A DNA stretch of 64,000 nt from Crotalaria pallida (GCA_037953625.1 CM075652.1:50585501-50649500); one strand, 5' to 3'; counted from the stretch's first letter, positions 1-12,187 are shown. A program made the numbers and translations. Notes: a model not told the origin generated them from the letters alone.

Positions 1-2
1 TT

Positions 3-13
3 CTCTGATACCA
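3..13 (-). promoter_or_regulatory. Primer-binding site (initiator-Met tRNA type)
   Basis: The complement reads TGGTATCAGAG, the usual plant retrotransposon primer-binding site complementary to the 3' end of initiator methionine tRNA. It lies 4 nt beyond the end of the long LTR at position 18, so a leftward element continues outside the window to the left. Confidence 0.75.
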
Positions 14-17
14 CAAC

Positions 18-3000
18 TGTAACACCCCGATTTGGCAACTTGAAAACTTCCGTTACTTAAGTCAAATATAGTGAAAATTAGGGCCATTTTTTTTTAAAAC
101 AAGTGTTACACAAGAAGAGAACATTTGGACTTTCAAAACATAGTTACGTATAAAAACTAATGTTCTCATATTGCACAAAACCTTTCAAGTTCCAAACCGA
201 GATGTCACAAGACACCGCACATTGAAACTCGTTTTCAAAAACATCATTTAATTACAACAGCCCAATTACTTGTTTCAAAAACATCAGTGTGGAATAAAAC
301 TTTTACAGGGGTACAGTATGATAGAGCTAAGGTAACTAAGAACTTACAATGGAGTACAATACTCTGAGGGGGATTACCTACCCTCTAGTCATACTCCCTA
401 AGACTTGTTGTCTATCTCCGGATCTTGGCTGCCCAAGCTCTCCAATTGCAAATAGAGTCGTCCTCATCTGCTGTCTCAGTGACCTCCCCCAGATGCCATC
501 CTCAGGGACAACCTTCCATGCTCCTCCCTACCGGAGTACAGATGAATCGCTACATGCTATGCCATCTACCAGTTGCAATATCAACAATTGCCGATACGAC
601 AACATGGTAGGAGAGAGTAAGTGTTCCGAACACTAACGGGTTGACCATGCGGTCTTAAGATAGATCGAAAATAAAGATAGGCAGATAATGCAATAGGACA
701 ATATACTAAGACAGCATAACCTAGACACTTATCATAATGCAATCACATCATCATCAACATATATGTATCATGTTATACAAATAGCACATATGAATCACAT
801 ATAACAAAGCATAGAGTAAAATTCTAAACACCTCAATATTATCATTCATAACCCAATAATTCATTAATGTTCTTATAATCCCATTCTCAGAATCTTTCTC
901 GTGTGCTTTCACAACTTTTCTCAATTCTTCTTTCATCATAATTTCCAAACTTATCAGTCCTCTCAAGAATTCTTTCTTATATTTGTCTTATAAAGTTTTG
1001 CGCAATGCTTGATATCTTTAGTTGTACTTTTCTTTGATACATCTTAGTCTTTTAAGTTTTATCGTTCAGGTTCGCTCAATGATGGGGGGACATCATCATT
1101 GAGGAAGTCACACACGTCTACATCTCCTCGGTCATCCACCCAACCTAGTCGGAAGCAAACAGGAGTACAGGACCTTTACCACGCGGGCACAACAGCTGTC
1201 TCACAATCAAATGGTCCCAGACCAGGAGGACTACAGCCTCAAATCAATTCAATTCATATCATTTCATTCAATCATATAATCAAGGCACGCTCTCAGCGGC
1301 AATCTCAAATGCCCCGTTCCAGTCCCTCTCACTGTTCTAGACTTGCATTCAAGGGGGCGACAGTACAATTCTAGTTCCGGTGCAGAACTTGCCACGGCAT
1401 TGGACCCAGTCCCTACCACGTTAGTACACAACATGTGGAGTTCGTTCTGCCTAGAAAGTACTCTAGACTTCTTGACGTTTCACCGTCGTCGTTCTCCCCT
1501 CATGCAATCCCCACCTGAGTATCCGCAGATACCCATAGTATCTTCCTCTCCACTACTTCGATACGACACTCATACCTCACCGCGGTTGTAAATGTCTTTT
1601 AAAGTCTTTTAAGGTTTTAGCGTTTTAATTAGCAGCTTAATCCTAACAGTCGGTTCGTCCTTGGTGCATCCCTTCAACGAAGCCCGACCACTAAACGCAA
1701 TCCGTTCCCCCTAAATCTTAGTGGCATCATGCCTCAAATCACTTTCTCATGCGTCTCAACATTATTCTCATCAGTTCATTAGCATCATCAGCATCTTTCC
1801 AGCATCATGGCTCAGTAGCATCATCATCAGCATCTTGCTCCTCGGTTGTTGTTCAGCAGCACCATCCGCATCGCTCTCCTCGGTTGTGGCTCCATGGCAC
1901 CATCAGCATCGCTCATCATCACCACGCTTCCGCTCGCCTCGTCAGGTGTTTCTTATCATCGTCTTACAATTATCTTTTCGTTTTTATTCCTTATCAGCTC
2001 AGCTATTAATTCTCTTTCCTTAAATATTCATCTCTTTTACATTCTCATTCACATCGTATCTTATCTCTTTCTCAATCATTTCATAATTCTTATTCGCGTT
2101 TCATATCGCTTTAGTCTTAATCTATTAATTTCACAGCTTCATTATTATTATTTCACTATTCAAACATAATCAAACATTTTCTAAACAGATAAAGTATGCA
2201 CAACAGATATACATTTAATAATGCACAACAAATAAACATTTAGTATACAGACAAAACAAGTAGGCATTTAACACAAATAGCTATATTGCCTAATTCGTAG
2301 TACTTTCGCAACCCATCCATTCGGATTGCGAGCAACCACGTTATGGGATCACCGCACTCTCACTCACCTGGATGACGAAACTTCCTAAAGCTTTCCAAGA
2401 TTTCCCAGTCACTAGCCTTGCCACGTTTCTTTCGGTCCGACACCCGAACTAGACATTTTTCCCCGTGCGTTAGAAACGATTCACGTGAATTCTTAATTTT
2501 CGTTTTAAAAACACTTTAAAATAGTTCTTTCCTTGAAAACGCATTGCCAATACCCAAAAAGGTTTTAAATCCAATTTAAATCTCTAATAAAAAAGGGTTT
2601 TCAAGAAAACTTTGAAACAATCCCAAAATAATCTCTTTATTAAGACATAATTCATTTCTTTTAGTTTAAAACACTCTAGTTATAAAATAAGTGTTCTTAT
2701 ACTTTAAAACAGAATACAAAATTCAAGAAAATAAAGTTTCAAACCACACATTGAAAACCTTTCAAAACACAAGAATTCAAGAGGGTAAAACTCCAAATTG
2801 ATTTTAAGTTATTTAGATCACACTTTTTAAATAAAACATTTTTCTAATCTTTTTGAAATTCAAAAATAGATTTTTCACAAACAGAGTTCACAAACAGCAC
2901 ACAAACAGTACATACAAGTTCCCAAGCATTCATAAGCACACACCATACAACTCATATTTTCAATCATTCAAAACTATTAATTAAATTTATAATCTTATTA

Positions 3001-5864
3001 AATTAATTAAATTACTCTTAAGAAAATAATTTAAACTTAATCTTTTAGTCTATCTTAACAAAATCGAATCACACATAAATTTTAAAACTAAAATCATTGA
3101 ATCAACATTACCAAAAATCTTTTCACATGATCAAATCAACTTATTTATTTAAAAATCAAAAAGATAAAAGCAAACACACATCACTTTCATGAAAACAATT
3201 TTTCCCATCACATGAACATACATAGACCGAATCATGCACATGGAATTTTGCAAGGATTAAATACACAAATAAAAGCATAGAATCATGAAATCATTTTCCT
3301 TATTCTAGAACCAAAACCGTGAGCATCCAGAAAAGAAAACCAACAAATTTAACTCATTTTCTAGAATTTAAACCACACCACAATTTAAATCATAAACTAC
3401 TTCAAAGATTCACACATATTTCTTTTAAAAACTTAATCATTTCATGCATGTTCTTTCAAAGTTTCTTAAATTCAATTAATCTTATCATGCATGTAACCTA
3501 TATGAGGAGCAAACCTAGTTCTCTACTTTTCCCTAGGGTGGCCGAATGTCAACATGCATCAAAACAAGAATTTTCATTCATTTTCAACATGCAAGGATCA
3601 TGAAAATCAATCAAATCATGTAGGTTTTCAAGACTCATTTTTAAAGCATCAAACTACACCATTTGTTCACATAAACATGCATCAATCATCATCAAGACAA
3701 AATCTTTCCCAAACATTTTAACATGCATAAAATAAACTCAAGTTCATGACTTTTCTCTAACCAAAAATAAAGATTTAATTTTTTAACTTTATGAAAATGA
3801 CATGCATGTGTTAGAAATTATTAGATCTAGTCTTAAAGCATACATGCATCAACTTTTCTCAAAACAAAAAGCATAGATCCTATTATTATTAAACATGGCC
3901 GAATGGCCTACCTAAAAATAAAACATGCACAAAATCAATCACTAGATCAAAACATATTTATTCTTGAAAATCATTTTAAAAAAACTTGGTTTCTTTAATT
4001 TTTTTTCCTTAAAAACCGAATCATACTTAAAAAGAAAACACAACCTTTACTCTTGAAAAATCACATGCAAATTAAAGATCTAAACATTTTTCATTCATCA
4101 AACAAAGATAATCACATACACATACTTAGATCAAATAAGGACATCATTAGACCAACATACAAGACTAGAACTTTAAACTTTTTCACAAATCAAGTTTAGA
4201 TCTTAAATTTATTCAACAAATAATTATAGAAATATGCATAGATCATGATTTAGTAAAAAGATTCAACATGCAAAACCAAAGAATTAAATCGTTTTACAAA
4301 TTAAGTTTAGATCATGAGATTATTCATCAAATAAACATGGAAACACACACATAGATCACGGTGTAGAGCAAGAAAACTCAACATGCAAGAAGATTTATTT
4401 TAGGTTTCACAAAATCTTATCCTTTCTTTAGATCTTTAAAGTTTTTAGTTAGAAAAATTTTAGATCCATCAAGAACACTATGGACCGAAACATTAAATAT
4501 CAAGATCACATATTACAAATTATTTTTAAGTCCTTAAAGTCCAAGATCAAAGAAGATCAATACATAAAATCATCTTTAAAGTCATAAAATAAGACATGCA
4601 AGAAGAAAGAACAAGGATCTTCAAACAAAAGGGAAAAGCCAAGCTATTACAAAATCTTCTTCTTGGTCTTCGGTTCCTACCATGAAAGGGTTGGTTCTCT
4701 AGCTCTTGATCTACATAGGAAAGGCTTGGTTAAACTTGGATCTCCCTCTTCTTTTTCTCCTAGAGCTCTCGGCCATACTCCCTCTCTTTCTTTCTATTTC
4801 TTTTCTCTTTTTCTCTCTAAGAGTTTAAAAGGGCTCTTAGGAGTTGTGTTTGTGTTGGTGGAAGAAGAAATGAAATGGGTGAAGAGAAGTGAAATGAGAG
4901 AATGAACTAAGGTCTCTTGAATATATAGACCAATTCACAATTCCCTCTTTGCCCTTAAGTTGGTTCGGCTACAACACAATTGGGAGGGGCGGTTTTGGGC
5001 TTTCAAAATTTTGCATGTGTGCATTTTATCAAATGCAAGGAGACAAGGTGGGATGGGCTAGAGCTTAGGGGTCATTTTAGGGCTAAAGACTAGTTAGGAA
5101 ATAGTTAGGATTTTGCTAATTGGTTTGGTTACTAGTTTAGTTTGGTTACTTAGTTTCTTATCCTATAAGTTTCTTGAAATCATACTCCTAACATACATAC
5201 ACACTCATACACGTATAACATACATACACACACATACATATTCATGCAAACCGTATCACACATACATATTTAATTTACATTTTTATTTTCTTAATCTTAT
5301 TTATTCAAATTCATCAATTCACATAACCAAGCAATTAATTCAAAAATCACATTCATACAATCATTTCATATATCACACAGTACACACCATTAAATCAAGC
5401 ACTCATCACACAAAAATTTCAAGTCAAATCAATAAATTCATTTTCTTAAAAATACCATTTCCAAAATTCGTATTTCTTAATTCTGAAAATAAATTTTTGT
5501 AAAACCACCCAGAAAAATCTGAAAATTACATTTTCAAAATCTACATTTCAAGATGATCGTTTTGATATAAAGATCATAAAAATCCGAGTTACGATTTAAA
5601 AGTTACAAATTTTTAAAGTTAACAGATCCAAAAATTACATTCCTGACAAAAATCACTTTTTAATAAAATCACCACCAATTTCTTATAAATCAAATCAACA
5701 AAACCATTCACTTCACATTTATAAAAACATTTGGTTTATAAAGATCCTTGAAAAACAACATTTTATTTCTTTTTCTCATAAAATATTTTTCTGAAAATAT
5801 AATCTCAGGGTTTCTTTTGACGAAAATCGTTTACGCACGTACGGGAAAAATGCGGGGTGTTACA
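18..5864 (-). repeat. Very long LTR of a Ty3/gypsy-type element (about 5.85 kb, leftward)
   Basis: The segment starts TGTAACACCCCG and ends CGGGGTGTTACA, so it has TG...CA termini with an inverted repeat. On the minus strand it is preceded by a polypurine tract (5865-5876) and followed by a tRNA-iMet primer-binding site (3-13). A TATA box lies about 940 nt into it on the minus strand. The interior is AT-rich with many CATGCAT-like words and no convincing coding region; the short ORFs between 1099 and 2169 are low-complexity His/Ser/Ile runs. Termini of this kind are common in plant chromoviruses such as the Tekay/Del group, but no coding region is visible here to confirm the clade. Nested insertions inside the span cannot be excluded. 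Confidence 0.6.
4919..4931 (-). promoter_or_regulatory. TATA box of the long LTR
   Basis: The minus strand reads GGTCTATATATTC, a canonical plant TATA box, followed by a CT-rich stretch typical of plant transcription starts. Transcription would run leftward, giving a leader of nearly 4.9 kb before the primer-binding site. Confidence 0.55.
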
Positions 5865-5876
5865 TTCTCCCCAACT
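5865..5876 (-). other. Polypurine tract next to LTR
   Basis: The minus strand reads AGTTGGGGAGAA directly before TGTAACACC, the usual arrangement at the start of a 3' LTR. The following 300 bases (5877-6180) are presumably remaining 3' untranslated sequence of the upstream element; I see no pol motifs there. Confidence 0.6.
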
Positions 5877-6189
5877 TGAAGATTTCTCGTCCTCGAGAAA
5901 TACTGTGTAGAGTCTGTCTAATTTGTGGACGCGTATCTCCTTGAAGAAATTTCTTTTCTTTTAACCGCAGCTATTGTCGCATCTTCGAACATGCATCATC
6001 TATTCGTCGCTTTTTCAAATGAATCGGACGGATTACTTGCAAAAGTAATCTCTCGGGGTACTTTCGATGACAAACATGGTGGGGTAAAAACAATACGGTT
6101 TCACTGATACAAAAGACTGAGGGGTTCAAAGGCATTAGAACAGCATTCAAGGATAACAAGGTTACGAACATTTAGGGTCAAGACACTAC

Positions 6190-6821
6190 CACACTCAGGT
6201 TACATTCTCATTATCAGTTCAAGCCTAGACGATCTACTCCTCAAAACTCACATTTCCCACTACTCCCCAACTTAAATGACTCATATCCCTCTATACCATA
6301 CTCATTATCACAGACTTAACCTCTAAATACTCCTATCCTTCACCACCTTTTGATCAATCTTACAAAATTTCCCATCACTTAGCTCCAATCTATCCTCTTA
6401 TTGCCTTACTTTTCACCAATAATGATCCTTATCAGACTCCTATAGTCACTATTTTATCCACTCCTTCGAGCCTATACGAGCTTGGGGGGGTTGTAGGGTT
6501 AACCAATAATAAACCCTACCGCTACAGGATGAGCATGATCTCTCTAGTACAGGATAAGGGTGAATAACTCATCCTTCTTATCCTCTAAGAGCCACGTCAG
6601 CCCTACTGGGCCGAACAGGCCTATAAGGCACCACAACACAACTTCCCCTATAAGTATCGCCATGCTATAGGGGCTAAGGTATGTCTCTCATCCCTACTCT
6701 CAAGAACTACGTGTGGCTTGATTCCCTTTTCACTGGGGATACGTAGGACCAGGGTCACCCTCGTCAGCTGCAACAACCACAAACACAGATCGCGGTGTTC
6801 CTTCAATACCGGGACACTACA
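6190..6821 (+). repeat. Ty3/gypsy-like LTR remnant
   Basis: This stretch contains CCCCTATAAGTATCG (TATA-like, near 6646), then GGGGCTAAGGTATG, CTCATCCCTA and finally GGACACTACA. The same words in the same order occur at 44642-44866, where they end beside a primer-binding site. Both are therefore copies of one LTR family, probably of the Tat/Athila type. No internal coding sequence follows here; the LTR end abuts unrelated sequence at 6822. Confidence 0.5.
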
Positions 6822-7084
6822 AGACCTGTAGAAGAAATGCATGTGCAATGGTGTCCAAGTTTAAGAGTTTTTGAAGCTCATTTGAAGCAAGCATGTACAT
6901 GATATTAGTAGAAATTGCTACAATATTAGAATGATATATACTTTATCATTTAGATTTTGATCACGTAGTTACTTTTTTCATTTCGGATTTGGTATTATTG
7001 TAATGATTTATTATTCAAATATTTAATATTACTTTTGTTCATAAATAGTATGTTCTTCTAGCAAATATTATTTATTAGCATTTA

Positions 7085-7442
7085 AAAAAAATTCAAAACT
7101 TTTAGTAGCATTTATGAGGAAAAAGTGCTACTAAAACTATTGAACATTTAGTAGCATTTATGAATTTGTTGAACATTTAGTAGCGTTTGAAATGAAAAGT
7201 GCTACAGAAAGTGCTACTAATTCATAGAAACTGCTACTAATTCTTATAGTTTTAGTAGCGTTTCATTTTCTATTTTTTGTAGCATTCATAGCATAAGCGC
7301 TACTAAATAGTTGTTTTCAGTAGCGCTTTCGGAAGCGCTACTATTAATACAGGTATTTTTTATTACACTTACATACGTAGCACTTCAAAGCGCTACAGAA
7401 TGTGAAAAATAAACGCTACAAAAATGCTTTTTTGTTGTAGTG
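7085..7442. mobile_element. CACTA-like transposon end with subterminal repeats
   Basis: The right edge reads, on the complement, CACTACAACAAAAAAGC, a typical plant CACTA terminus. Behind it are many short inverted and direct copies of TAGTAGC and GCGCTAC words (7085-7400), as expected of subterminal transposase-binding repeats. A matching left end with a 3-bp target duplication was not found; CACTACAAGACC at 6815 is a candidate but also fits as the end of the preceding LTR remnant. Confidence 0.5.
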
Positions 7443-7494
7443 CCTTTTTTTACACTTAATTAGTGTTTGCAGAGGTTCACGACAATACTTTATT

Positions 7495-8907
7495 GACTAA
7501 ACTGTCACTTTAGTCCCTCACTTTGTAAGGAGCTTTCATTTTAGTCCCTGACTTTTCAATAATTCCTTTTTAGTCCCTCACTTTGAAAAAAGTTACTCAC
7601 GTTAGTCCCTGACAACGTTTTTCGTTTACCGACGTTAACGTCGCCGTTAATTTATAATATCGTATTTCATTTTAGTCTCTAACTTAAAATTTTTAATTCA
7701 CTTTAGTCCCTCACTATATCGTGTTTCATTTTAGTCCTTAACTTAAAAATTTTAATTCACTTTAGTCCCTCACTATAATAACAATGATGTTTCTTACACT
7801 TTTCTCTTGTAGTGTGACTACCTTAAAAATATTGACTCTATGTTCTTCTTGCTATTCTGTAAACTAACTTTATAGTTTATATAAGCACTGACTCTAAACT
7901 TTACACCTGAAAGCATCCATAGGAAAGTTTCTTTCAGATGAGCACTTTAGAGTACATGATTTCATTATCCATATAACTAGTATGTTTTTCCTCTAAACTC
8001 TTTAATGTTTTAGTTTTTTTATAAGCTCTTTAGTGTTTTAGTTATCTATCCATATGTGAACTAACCGGGAATCCTACGGACAACAAGTTAAGATATATGA
8101 AGGGTTTTCCATAATACAAAACAGCGCCTCTGTTTGATAGGCTTGTGTTTAACAATGTATTTCATATCCACTTTACACTTATTAAATTTGCACATAGTTT
8201 GATTTCAAAACTAAAATATTGTTGTAACAAAAAAAACTAAAACATTGTTTGTATTGATAGACAAAACAAGCACTAGGTGAACGGGTTCGTATCTTGCTAT
8301 CAAGAGCTACTCCTTTGCCTAGGCATGTAGATAAATTTTTGAGGATAACTAGTGGATCTACATTATCACAAGGATATGGTATGACGTTTGAATATCAAGC
8401 CAAATAAATTGGGGGAGTTTACAACATTTTGGTAAGGACTCTTAAACACAGAACTTAATAGAATATTTTTGAATCAAAACTATTGATACATTCAAATGCA
8501 AAGCTTGGAGCCAATGCATATATAAGCTATAAAGTTAGTTTACAGAATAGCAAGAAGAACATACGGTCAATATTTTTATGGTAATCACACTGCAAGAGAA
8601 AAGCGAAAGAAACATCATTGTTATTATAGTGAGGGACTAAAGTGAATTAAAATTTTTTAATTAGGGACTAAAATGAAACACGATATAGTGAGGGATTAAA
8701 GTGAATTAAAAAATTCAAGTTAGGGACGAAAATGAAATACGATATTATAAATTAACGGCGACGTTAACGTCGATAAACGGAAAACGTTGTCAGGGACTAA
8801 CTTGAGTAACTTTTTTCAAAGTGAGGGACTAAAAAGGAATTATTGAAAAGTCAGGGACTAAAATGAAAGCTCCTTACAAAATGAGGGACTAAAGTGACAG
8901 TTTAGTC
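7495..8907. mobile_element. Non-autonomous Mutator-like element with about 395-bp inverted ends
   Basis: The left end begins GACTAAACTGTCACTTTAG and the right end is its complement. The arms pair over about 395 bp (7495-7890 with 8513-8907), including TTAGTCCCT words, GTTAACGTCG and the AGCAAGAAGAACA segment. The element is flanked by the 10-bp direct repeat ATACTTTATT (7485-7494 and 8908-8917). Long inverted ends with 9-10-bp duplications are the mark of Mutator-like elements. The roughly 620-bp middle has no coding region, so it is non-autonomous. Confidence 0.8.
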
Positions 8908-9088
8908 ATACTTTATTCCAACCACGGTATTTTTATTAAAATTAAAAAAAAAAAACCTAATAGACCATTTCCTTCTTGCACTGTTTCAATTATGAGTGAT
9001 AATAGCATTATTCCGATCGCAACATTTATATTAAAATTTAAAAAAAAAACAAAAAAAGCTAATGAAAAAAAGACTTATTAAAGTTTTT

Positions 9089-9747
9089 GACTTTTACTTT
9101 TTGACCTCCATAAACGATTTTTTGGCTCCCATTTTCAATTTTTATGGACTAAAATACCCCTTTATGTGTTACTATTTCCGACTTTCAAGAGTAAAAAAAA
9201 AATTGACTCTTGAGAGTTGGAAAAATTAAACTACATACTATTTCCGATTGTCAAAAGTCAAAAAAAAAATTGGCTCTTGAGAGTCGGAAGAAGCATATCC
9301 TACGCCTCCAATCGCTTGCATCAAACACCAACTCAAATCACCTTCTTCATCATCCTTCAATTCACCCTCCAAACCACCATCTCCAATGTAAACAAAACCA
9401 AAACCAAAGCTCAACCACTATCAAACCAGACCTCAACAACTACAGAACATGCACTCCATATCACACACAGTGGAATGCAATTTTTTTTCCGACTCTCAAG
9501 TGTCAAAATTTTTTTTGACTCTTGAGAGTCGGAAATAGTATGTACATAGTTTAATTTTTCCGACTCTCAAAATTTTGACTCTTGAGAGTCGGAAATAGTA
9601 TGTAGTTTAATTTTTTCGACTCTCAAGAGTCAAAAAAAATTTGACTCTTGAGAGTCGGAAATAGTAACAATTAAAAGGGTATTTTAGTCCATAAAAGTTG
9701 AAAATGGGGGCCAAAAAGTCGTTTATGGGGGCCAAAAAGTAAAAGTC
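9089..9747. mobile_element. Inverted-repeat element with internal hairpin array and 8-bp target duplication
   Basis: The ends pair (GACTTTTACTTTTTG on the left, its complement on the right) and the element is flanked by AAGTTTTT at 9081-9088 and 9748-9755. An 8-bp duplication suggests hAT; Mutator-like is an alternative. Inside each arm are repeated GACTCTTGAGAGTCGG and CCGACTCTCAAGAGTC words (at least six between 9180 and 9660) that make nested local hairpins. The ORFs here are too repetitive to be credible genes. Confidence 0.75.
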
Positions 9748-9751
9748 AAGT

Positions 9752-10254
9752 TTTTAGTCCTTGAACTTAGGTGCTCTTTTGAAATTGGTCCTTAAACTTT
9801 TTTTGATGCTTTGAGTCCCTAAACTTTGCTCGAATTTTGAAAATTGTACTTTCATTCACTTAAGTGGTGATATGCCCGAGTATATGTCACGTCACCTTTG
9901 CTACATCCATAGGTAACATGCCATATGATGCCACATGAATTTTTTAAATTAAAAAAATTCAAATTTATGAAAAATAATTAAAAATTGTATTTTTTTTAAA
10001 GAAAATCAAATCTTTTAATAAATTTTAAAAGAAATTATTTTTTTTAATAAAAAAAATCATGTAGTGTCCAGTGGCTCTACATAACACGTCACTCATCGAT
10101 ATTGTGAAAGTGATGTGACATGTCGTCGGCTATATCATCACTTAAGTAACGTAAGGACCATTTCAAAAAATTAAACAAAGTTCAAGGACTCAAAGCATCG
10201 AAAAAAGTTTAAGGACCATTTCCAAAAGAGCACCTAAATTCAGGGACTAAAATG
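9752..10254. mobile_element. MITE, family 2 copy a
   Basis: The arms TTAGTCC...CTTAGGTGCTCTTTT (left) and AAAAGAGCACCTAAA...GGGACTAAAA (right) pair, with further pairing through CACTTAAGTG and ATGTGAC segments towards the middle. The whole unit can fold as one long hairpin. A clear target duplication was not found. The same family recurs at 12448-12920. Confidence 0.65.
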
Positions 10255-10521
10255 TTAAATAAGCCTAAAAAAATGTACCGGTACAATACATTATTCCAAC
10301 CGCAACATTTTTATTAAAATTAAAAAAAAAAAGCTAATGAAAAAAAACAATAATTTCATATACAACGAAGTTGTTTCAAACTAAACACAAATCACAGGAA
10401 CAAACTACCGATACACTTCTACATACAAACTAATACACTTACTCCATTGCACAAAATCGTTGCATGAGAAAAATTCTATTTCACGCAAAAATGTACTACT
10501 TCTCTCAAAAGATAAACAATG

Positions 10522-10767
10522 CACCCCCTTGTTCTATAAAGTTATTAAATTTTTGAAAATTCAACAAATATAAGTGAACATACATTTAATGCATTATCCC
10601 CCAATTCAACCAATTATCAAAGCAAGTATTTAATGCATATTTTCTTAATTAATCAATAATAGAATACACAATGCAATTTTTTAATTTTTTTTATTAACTA
10701 TTTTAACTTCAATTTGGAACAAAATTTTTCTATGTTTTTTAGTAACTTTATGAGACAGAAGGAGTAG
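10522..10767. mobile_element. MITE, TACTCC...GGAGTA family
   Basis: Inverted ends CCTTGTTCTATAAAGTTATT and AGTAACTTTATGAGACAGAAGG flank about 200 AT-rich bases. Related copies with the same end words lie at 10956-11478 and 42172-42416. No coding potential. Confidence 0.5.
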
Positions 10768-10955
10768 CTAATTTTTTTAAAAAAATTCTCCCATTTTTAA
10801 AATTTTACTTTTTTATTTCTTTATCAATTTCAAACAACAATCCTAACACAGATAATAGAGTTTCATATTTCTCATATGTCAAATATTTAATTTAATTACT
10901 GAAAAAATAAAAAAAAATAAAAAATCGTGCATTGCACGAGATAATTCCTAGTAAA

Positions 10956-11478
10956 TACTCCATCTGTCTCATTATCTTGCTAAAAGTCAAACAAGTCAAT
11001 AAAAATAAGAGAGTATCTGTTTAATATAATGCATGATTCATTCATTAATTACAAATTGATTTTACACAAATTTTCATATCATTACAATTAATACATATTG
11101 CAATATTTTTTTGGTTTACGAGGAAAATCTCATCATCATTGCCGCACATAGACGACTCTGATGAGCAACCCCGCCTCCAGGTCATAGCCTGCAAACTGCC
11201 CGGAGGAGAACAACCACTCCCAAAGGAGCGACAGGCTCATACCGCCGAGGTGGGATTCGAACCCGTGTCCTTGCGGACAGAGGACAAAGTCCCGAGCCAG
11301 GTGTGCCACACCTCGTTGGTTACATATTGCAATATTGTCTCCAAAAAAATTCTTTAAATTATTTTCCTTACTTACTTATCAATCATAGATATAATATACA
11401 ATCTTTAAGATTTTTCATTTATTTTTTTACTTTAATATGAGACAAAAATTTTTGCATTTTTTTAAGATGGAGAGAGTA
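10956..11478. mobile_element. MITE, TACTCC...GGAGTA family, split by a SINE
   Basis: Ends TACTCCATCTGTCTCATTAT and ATGAGACA...GATGGAGAGAGTA are inverted repeats related to the widespread plant CTCCCTCCGTCCC-type MITEs. Removing the SINE at 11108-11320 and one target-duplication copy restores a unit of about 294 bp. Confidence 0.55.
11108..11320 (-). mobile_element. tRNA-derived SINE with 16-bp target duplication
   Basis: On the minus strand the element carries a Pol III A box (TGGCACACCTGG) and B box (GGTTCGAATCC) about 50 nt apart, then a tRNA-unrelated body and a short A-rich tail. It is flanked by perfect copies of TACATATTGCAATATT at 11092-11107 and 11321-11336. These features define a SINE inserted leftward. 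It is not a tRNA gene: the sequence around the boxes does not form an acceptor stem or a clear anticodon arm. Confidence 0.85.
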
Positions 11479-11693
11479 AATATATATAAACAAGGTGCAA
11501 ATAAAGGATTTTGACATTGAAACTGCATGCGTAAAATTAATATTAGAAGTTAATGCTCAAAATTAGTCAAGAAATAAGGACAAAAGATTGATTATGACAT
11601 TAAAATATAAATTCTAAGAAAAAAATAATATTATTGGTATGATCCACAACTAAAATAAACCTTAACATACTACTTACAAGTACCACTAGTAGA

Positions 11694-12187
11694 AAATATG
11701 GATTTTACATCGCCTAATTAACATCAGTTTTAAAAAACAGATGTAAAAACCAAACACGGTGGCAAATTTGAAAATAAGTTTAAGATAAAAAACTTTCCGC
11801 ATCAGGTTTTTTTTATAACTGATGCGAAAAGTAATAATTTCTTGAACATTCCACATCTGTTATTTGATAACTTATGCGAAATGTCTTATTTTCCTACTTT
11901 TCGCATCAGGTTTTAGATAAATGATGCGGAATGTTTAGTGCGGTGACAAACTTGTAAATATAATGAATTCAAGATATAAACATTCTGCATCAGTTTTGTA
12001 TAACAGATGTGATAAGTTATACATTTCGCATCTTTTTTTTTGTAACTGATGCGAAATGTCCTTGTTTCTCCTACTTTTCGCATCATGTTGTAAATAAATG
12101 ATGCGAAATGTCCTTGATTCTCCTACTTTTCACATCATGTTGTAAATAAATGATGCGGATTATCTTATAAAATGATTAAAACCTAGT
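11694..12187. mobile_element. CACTA-like fragment with subterminal repeats
   Basis: The left edge CACTAGTAGAAAATATGG resembles a CACTA terminus. It is followed by at least eight direct and inverted copies of a TTTCGCATCAG / TGATGCGAAATG word. The right edge ends CCTAGTG, complement CACTAGG, so only the outermost six bases match the left end. No transposase coding sequence is present. Confidence 0.5.

Noticed and set aside
1099..2169. Several open frames of 80-107 codons
   Set aside because: Low-complexity Ser/His/Ile peptides inside the long LTR, overlapping in all frames; no start context or family resemblance.
5113..5502. 129-codon open frame rich in Tyr, Ile, His and Thr
   Set aside because: Produced by ACATAC/ACACAC simple sequence in the AT-rich LTR; no domain.
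6815..7442. A complete CACTA element from 6815 to 7442
   Set aside because: The two termini share only CACTACAA and the flanking triplets (GGA and CCT) do not match; the left word also fits as an LTR end.
9210..9525. Two overlapping 102-codon frames
   Set aside because: They run through the hairpin-repeat transposon and its AC-rich middle; the repeats explain them.
11139..11357. 72-codon frame and a tRNA-like B box
   Set aside because: The frame is the antisense of a SINE; the B box belongs to the SINE promoter and no cloverleaf can be formed, so neither a gene nor a tRNA is called.
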